Assembly: GCF_009870125.1 (NCBI RefSeq)
Contig: NC_046683.1
Location: 4,216,001-4,280,000, forward strand
From: Drosophila pseudoobscura
Lineage: Eukaryota > Arthropoda > Insecta > Diptera > Drosophilidae
Reading direction: 5' to 3'
DNA length: 64,000 nt
Positions within the stretch are counted from its first letter, which is position 1. Each line of letters begins with the position of its first letter. The notes beneath the pieces were generated by a model. The model made no database searches. It was not told the origin of the DNA and was given only the letters and a program-made list of their open reading frames with translations. A program made the position numbers and the translations under genes. Positions 58,160 to 64,000 of this stretch are shown here, piece after piece.

Positions 58160-59937
58160 GGTGTGTGGGTGGAAGAGGGATGGTTAGAGGCGGTTTTAAG
58201 GGATTTGCTGTTTTCTTAGCTCGCTCTCACTCTCTTTTCACTCTGTGCCTGTGTGTGTGTGTGTATATATGGGCGCGTTCAGAAATGGTATGAATATGGG
58301 ATAAATATCCCTATATCCCCATAGTACAATCCATCGATGGTATGGTCCAAGCTAATCCCAAAGAATGCATCCATATTCCCTTTCTGCAGCTACTCCTACG
58401 GCTGCTGTGCGTTTCGGGAGCTGTCAACAAGTCTATTTTTAGCATCCACCAACGTCAACATCGACGCTGCAGTCGCAGTCGCAGTCGCTGCTGCTACTGC
58501 TCCCCCTGGGAAGACTTCTTCCGCCTCTTTCCCTCTCCCAAGAAGTGTTGAAAATCGGAGAACAACAACAAAAGCAACAACGACTATGAGATTTCTCTCC
58601 ACTTCCTTTTGACCTGCCCACTCCATTCCATTCCATTCCACTCCACTCCACCCACCATTCCGTTTTCATTCTAAATGCATTCCCCTCTACCACCACCACC
58701 ACCTCGACCTCCACCTCCTGCTCCTGTTCCAGCAGATGGATGTGGAATTCAAATTTAAAGTGAAAAATGATTTTCAACTGCATTGCAAGTTGTGTGGGTG
58801 CAAGTGCGATGGATATACACCACAATTATGTATACATATACATATGTGCATAGCATATGCATATGTATTTGTTCCACCTTAACAGTTGCCTAGCGGTTTA
58901 ATCCTGTTGCATCATAATACCTCGCATATTGCTCGCACACGGGACAAAAGGGTATGCTGTTCTTCGGCTCATTTTGGTAAAATGTTTTTTGTCTTCTCCA
59001 AAAGCTTGAGAAATATTTAAATTTATTCTCCAACAAATATTAACATATGTATGTATGTATATTTTCTATGCGGCAGTCGATCCATAGATCTGAATCAAAT
59101 TTTCTGTCCAAACATAACATAACAATATCCATTCATGACCTGTGAACAGTTAAACTTCTTGTATGTTCTTCGCACACAGAACACACCTTTAAAAAAATAG
59201 TAAATATATGTTCTGTAAACATAGCTACATATTTATTTTCGGGGAATCCCAGCGAAAGAATAGCACACTTAATTTCCCACAAGATTATTTGTAGCCGATA
59301 GAAAATCCAAGCAAAGGGTGTCTGATAGTCGGCAATGTTTGGATGGTCGCTAAATGATTAAGGAAATTATTTGTGTTACCATTTTGGACAAAAGGAAATG
59401 CCTGTCTGTGCACTGTATGTACATACATTTCTTTGTCTCGTTTTTGCGTGAATTCTAGATCTTAGACAAGAAAACACGCGGACTGTATCATTTTTGCCCG
59501 TTGGTTTGATAAGCGGTCTGCGCTTTTGATAGATAATGGAGCAGCCGAAGCTCTCTCTCTCTCTATCTCTCTCTTCGCAGCTCTCTCCACACACACACAC
59601 ACACACATATGTATGTATACATTGAGCAAAAGTTCATTTGAAAGTGCAAATGTTGGGCAGTCCCAGCGTGTATTAAGAGTAAGGTGGAAGGTGCTCTCGA
59701 AGAGCGGGTATGCCTCACACCTTATTTTGATGCACCATGTGCTCATCGGGTGGGCCCAGCTGGTGCTGCTGCCCTGCCCCTCTGCCCAATTAGATTTGTA
59801 AAAGTTGTACCGCTCTCCCTCCCTTTCCCCCCCCTGACGCTGGCGCTCACGCTAGAGCGCTGTAAGCGCTCATCGCTTACCGTTTGACGAGTCGGAGCTG
59901 GGGTCTGGGGTCTGGGGTCTCGGGCCCGCTCATTGAT

Positions 59938-59971
59938 TCAGTCGCACGCGAAATTTTCTCATCAACGGTAC
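59938..59971 (+). promoter_or_regulatory. Possible Inr plus DPE-like promoter
   Basis: TCAGTC (59938-59943) matches the Drosophila initiator TCAKTY. With its A as +1, GGTAC falls at +28 to +32, the position of the downstream promoter element, matching four of five DPE bases. The candidate exon at 60436 lies about 500 bases downstream. Both motifs are short, so this is weak. Confidence 0.3.
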
Positions 59972-60435
59972 GCTCCGCTCCGTACCGTACCGTACCGTAA
60001 GGTTCCGCTCCCCACACCGAACAGCCGTAACCCGAACGAACCGCCCCGCTTGTATCGCACGCTCGTGACCCGCCCCAAAAAGTGATATCATAAAAGCAAT
60101 ATCTCTCTGGAGATCACCCTCTCCCTTTTCCTGGGCTCCCCGCCCCCGCAAAAAAGGGAGTGTGCTGTTCAATTGTTTTTGTTTTTGTGTTCAAGTGTGT
60201 GCGAGTGTGTGCGAGTGTGTGTGTGTGCAATAGATCAATGATATCGATACAGATACAGATTCCCGAACAGCGGGAGAATCGTTGAAGCGTTTGCTCCCAT
60301 TTCCCGACCCACATATCGATTGCACAATAAAAATACAAATAATAGCAACAACAATCGATTGCTTTGCTTGCGAGGAGCAAAGGGATACGCAGAGGAAGAA
60401 GAAGCGGAAAGAGTGCCAGAACCGAATTTACCGCA

Positions 60436-60610
60436 ATGCGTGTTCTCAATACAGAGCTTCGTTTGCGCTTCAAAAACCGCAGGCCGAGACCCTTCAATCG
60501 GGCAGCGAGTGCCGATGATGCCGTTATGATGGATATATCCAACCCCAACACCCCCACCTCCCCCACCGATCAGAGTATCCATGGAGGAGGAGGAGGAGGG
60601 GGAACCATTA
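60436..60610 (+). CDS. Candidate first coding exon (partial gene continuing right)
   Basis: Unrecognised. ATG in good context (gcaATGCG) opens about 58 residues: a basic start (MRVLNTELRLRFKNRRPRP), then an acidic/Ser/Pro segment (MMDISNPNTPTSPTDQS) and a Gly run. It ends in phase 1 at GTATGAGT (60611), with a second phase-1 donor GTATGT at 60617. A plausible leader precedes it. No continuation exon lies in the remaining 3.4 kb, so the next exon would be beyond the window. The frame also runs on to a stop at 60658, so a short 74-residue protein is the alternative. Confidence 0.4.
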
Positions 60611-60616
60611 GTATGA

Positions 60617-63600
60617 GTATGTATAAGTTGGGCGTACTTTTCTATTGGAATAATCAGTAGATAATATCGACGATTCATGGGTCTGCAAAAATACCAGAGT
60701 TCGTTCATATCTAGTGAATAAATAGTGCCAAGAAAAATCTAGATGCTAGAATGACCTTGAGGCGTTACAAGGCGGGATAATGAGCATACCCGCTCTGTGT
60801 AGATTGTGGAATGCAATTGTACTAGGCAACAAAATACAATTCTCCAGTTCTCCAAAGCTCCAATTCTATCTAGCATAGTGTTATCCGATGACGCGATCCG
60901 ATGGCATCCGCAATGTTTGATTGGAATTCGTTTCATTCCCGATTGTTCCAAAATTGAAGCTTCATTATCGGTGGACTACTATCAATATTGATCAGCAGTG
61001 GTTGTAGTTTTATGTAAGAATAGAGAAATATACAAACATATTTTCATATGGGACTGTTTATGATAAGGTTTTACGGCACCCTACGGCACATACCCTTCCC
61101 CCATTCAAGGAACTGCATTTATTGCAAACAACAAAAAGCTTTTTTTTGATACTGTTGGCAAGGAAAGCTTTCACTCATTTCCGAATATAATTGTACAAAT
61201 CTTTAGTGTCCGATGATTGTTGGATGAGAGCCATCCCTTGGTCGGGACGAAGCCGGTTTGTGCTATGGATAGCATGCGCCTGCGAAAAAAGCTCTCATGT
61301 TCGCATTTTATCTCTTCCATCTCGTATCTAATCTAATCGGGCTGCCTTATGTCTAATGTCTACACATGTGAACCCCAGATTGTTTGAATTTCTGGGGTTG
61401 CTCTATCCAGAGATGGACGTGGACAAATCATCATCTCCGACATCTAATCTAATTGCGATCTCCCTCTCTCTGTCTCCCTCTCTGTTTTGGCATCCTTTAC
61501 CCCTTCTCTTTGGCGTTCTCTAAATGGAAATGTAAATTGGAAACGGTGGGGCAGCGGGGCAGCGGCATGATGGCATTGTGTCGTGTGTGGCTGTGTGTGG
61601 ACATGAAAAGGGTTTTGTTTAATTGTTGTTGATTGAACAATTTTGCCTTGGCTTTCACTGCACTTTCTAACACGGTCTGTCTCTCTGTCGTGCCACCTGT
61701 TGCCAGTCGCCAGTCGCCACTGTCGGATGTAAATGAATATTAAATGTCCGATCCGTCCATCTCTCATCTTTCTACCTTTTGTGTGACCTCCACTCTACGC
61801 GGAATAGCATTCAAATATCGAGCTTTTGTCAAATACGTTTGATGGGAAGATGGGAAGATGGCAGGCAGGCTGTCAGACAATTTGCCATACAATCGGAAGC
61901 AAGGACAGTCCTGCGTCTGTCCGTCCCTTTCAAATGAATGAATGAATGAATGAATGAACAATACGCAAAATATGAAACTTGATTTCGAGGTAGCAGCAGT
62001 AATGCACTCAATTGTTCGGCTATCACGAATGGACATGAATGGACGACACACATTTCCATTTTCGAGGATACTCAAATGTCCAATGAATCCCCTCTGCTCT
62101 CTCTCTGTGTGTGGTGGGGGATGGGTCCGGTTTGACCGGTGGGGTGGTTAAGGTCGTGTGTCAAGAGTTCTGGGAATTGGCTCCATTTCATTGGCAATCG
62201 TTTCGCTTCCTTCCGACCGTAACCTTTGCCCCTCCCACACGCTCTCCATGATACTGTGTATCCTTCAACCTGTTCTGTTCTCTGTGTGGGTGTGTGATTG
62301 GAGTGAAAGCCATTCCTGAAACGCATAATTGAAGTGCAAATTACACTTTTACCTCGCATCCGAAAAAGGGTTACCATGGGATACCCTTCATCAGTTTTCT
62401 GTCCCGCATTTTTCTACGAAAATTAATCTCATCTCTCTCGTATCTGTATCTGTCGGGTTGGAACTTTAAAAAGAAAACAGAACAGAAATTAAAGTTTAAG
62501 TAAAATCTGAATCGGGAAAGTCGATATTAATCTTATGGACTGGCCATCGCGAGAGCCAATCGATCGGGGAACAATCCACATCTTGCCGAATCATCAATCG
62601 ATACCTTCTTATTCGTCTTTCTTCTGAAGTGAAGACTAGTAAACCAACCTGTCATTGGAGTGACCTTCATCTCATCCTTCATCTCCACGACAGGACATCA
62701 ATAGGTAGTCTCGTACACGCGTTCACAATTGTCCACCATCCCCGACGCTTCTCGACTCGACTCATTGATAATTGGAGGTGCATGGCATCCAGCAGGTCTT
62801 TTGTTTGCTCTAAACTGACCAATTCAGAATGCTCGTGCAGAAGATTTTGCAATCACCAACGTAATAGATCTGAAGGAACCTATGATCTTCGGTTGGTGGG
62901 GGTAGCAAAACGGTTAGATATTTGTCTACTATTTTACGGCTAAGATTTGTGTCCAGAATAAGAATAGAACAACGATCGAGGGAATTTTCATTCGGAAAAA
63001 CCTTCTCCTTTCAAAAACGAAACAAAATATGAGCCAAATCTGCTCAGACGGTCTCAAGTGATGTATCTATCTAGATCTATAGTATCTATAAAGTATAAAG
63101 TTCCATTAGCAAATGTTTCATTGCTAGATTTTTCATTAGCAAATGTTTTCCACGTTCCCTCATGAATGGCAATTCTCCATTCCGTTCGCTTATATAGTAG
63201 TATATTTTAGAGCTAGCAGAACAGAGTAGCATCTATGGAACTATACAGATCCATCAACAAATGTTCCATTATCAGATGTTCCCCCGTGAACGCCAGTTCC
63301 GTTCGTTTATGGGAAATCTGTACAGGTTATAAGAGTTCAACAGAGTTTGAAAACATATTCAAGTACTGCGGATGATAGTTAGAGTCGTAGTGTGTGTTTC
63401 CTGTTACATTTGCAGGTCATGCAGAGATATTTGAGTGGCGCCCAAGTGAAATCTGAATGACTGAATGTGCGGTGGCTACCTCTACCTCTACCTCAATCTC
63501 TACCTCTAGCCATTGTCGTACTCGTTGCTCTGTGGCTCTGTGGTCACGTATGGCATGGTGGCGCTTTCCCTCTCTCGCTCCGATGGAGAGTGCGTGGATT

Positions 63601-64000
63601 GGGGAGTGTGTGGTGTCGCCTCGATTGTGGGCTTCTTTAAACCGCTTTGTGCTTTTTACTTACACAATTGCCGCATTCTGCACTCTTGCTTTCCTACGGA
63701 TTTCATTTAATTTTCATATGTCATAACTGTATATATATATATATATCTCCCTGCGGACATGACCCTATCTGTGGCTCTGCCTCTGCCCCTTGGTGTGGGC
63801 CGTGGGCTGGTTGATGGAGTGGCTGGGGGGCCTTCTTCTATGGGGACGGACAGCGGCGTTTACTAGAGTTTACTTTGGGTGCAAAACTTTCATTCATTCT
63901 TTCCCTCTGTGAGTGTGTTGCTGTCTGCCGCCATCTGAAGCGTGTCTTTTGGACAGTTATGCCTCGTATTGTATGGAATTTTATGGCCCCTCCACCTCCC
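60617..64000. other. Right-hand non-coding region
   Basis: No supportable coding exon. Mostly simple-repeat and leader-like sequence: GAAT tetramers (61936-61960), CT tracts, an AT run at 63730-63745. Frames on both strands are short and lack splice or domain support. It is consistent with a long first intron of a plus-strand gene. Confidence 0.5.

Larger units (their letters stand above)
57975..60435 (+). other. Probable intron or intergenic DNA between candidate first exons
   Basis: No supportable gene. Holds a GT array (58129-58157), CA and CT tracts (CT-rich 59550-59574) and a TACCG-type repeat (59980-60000). From about 60220 it becomes A-rich and leader-like. Confidence 0.5.

Noticed and set aside
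1..64000. tRNA, rRNA or CRISPR elements
   Set aside because: None seen by eye on either strand; short repeats are microsatellites, and no tRNA-like A and B box pair was recognised.

Overview
This is a gene-rich stretch of Drosophila euchromatin. Every recognisable protein is closest to a Drosophila protein, introns are short (60-100 bp) apart from a few very long ones, coding exons are rich in CAG-encoded glutamine, and core-promoter motifs are fly-type (DRE, Motif 1, Motif 6). All six recognised genes (fz3, Atx-1, xit/ALG8, Nf-YC, iav, pod1) are, from memory, X-linked (Muller A) in D. melanogaster. The protein sequences, the dispersed AT-rich repeats and the dense microsatellites suggest a species outside the melanogaster subgroup, possibly the obscura group. 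That species-level guess is inference.

Layout, left to right. 1-300 is a dispersed repeat copy, followed by non-coding DNA. 2846-19888 (minus) is frizzled-3, with one 15 kb intron splitting the Wnt-binding cysteine-rich domain and holding candidate TCF/Pangolin sites. 19889-33124 is about 13 kb of intergenic DNA with microsatellites and at most some decayed or doubtful coding pieces. 33125-34299 (minus) is Ataxin-1 with its AXH domain. 34476-36261 (minus) is the ALG8 glucosyltransferase. The next 0.8 kb is a divergent promoter region with DREs and a repeat copy. 37068-39184 (plus) is Nf-YC, which converges tail-to-tail on inactive (40441-44385, minus), a TRPV channel subunit. 47565-53112 (minus) is pod1, a two-propeller coronin. 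55560-57415 is a small unrecognised two-exon gene between inverted repeat arms that carry promoter-like motifs. From 57.9 kb to the right edge, two short candidate first exons on the plus strand, both ending in phase 1, look like alternative starts of a gene that continues beyond the window.

The genes do not form a pathway. They cover Wnt reception (fz3), transcription and repression (Nf-YC, Atx-1), N-glycan precursor assembly in the ER (xit), mechanosensory transduction (iav) and actin/microtubule cross-linking (pod1). Exon models were built by hand from reading frames, GT/AG sites and phase agreement; each multi-exon model closes in frame. UTRs and transcription starts are mostly not determined.
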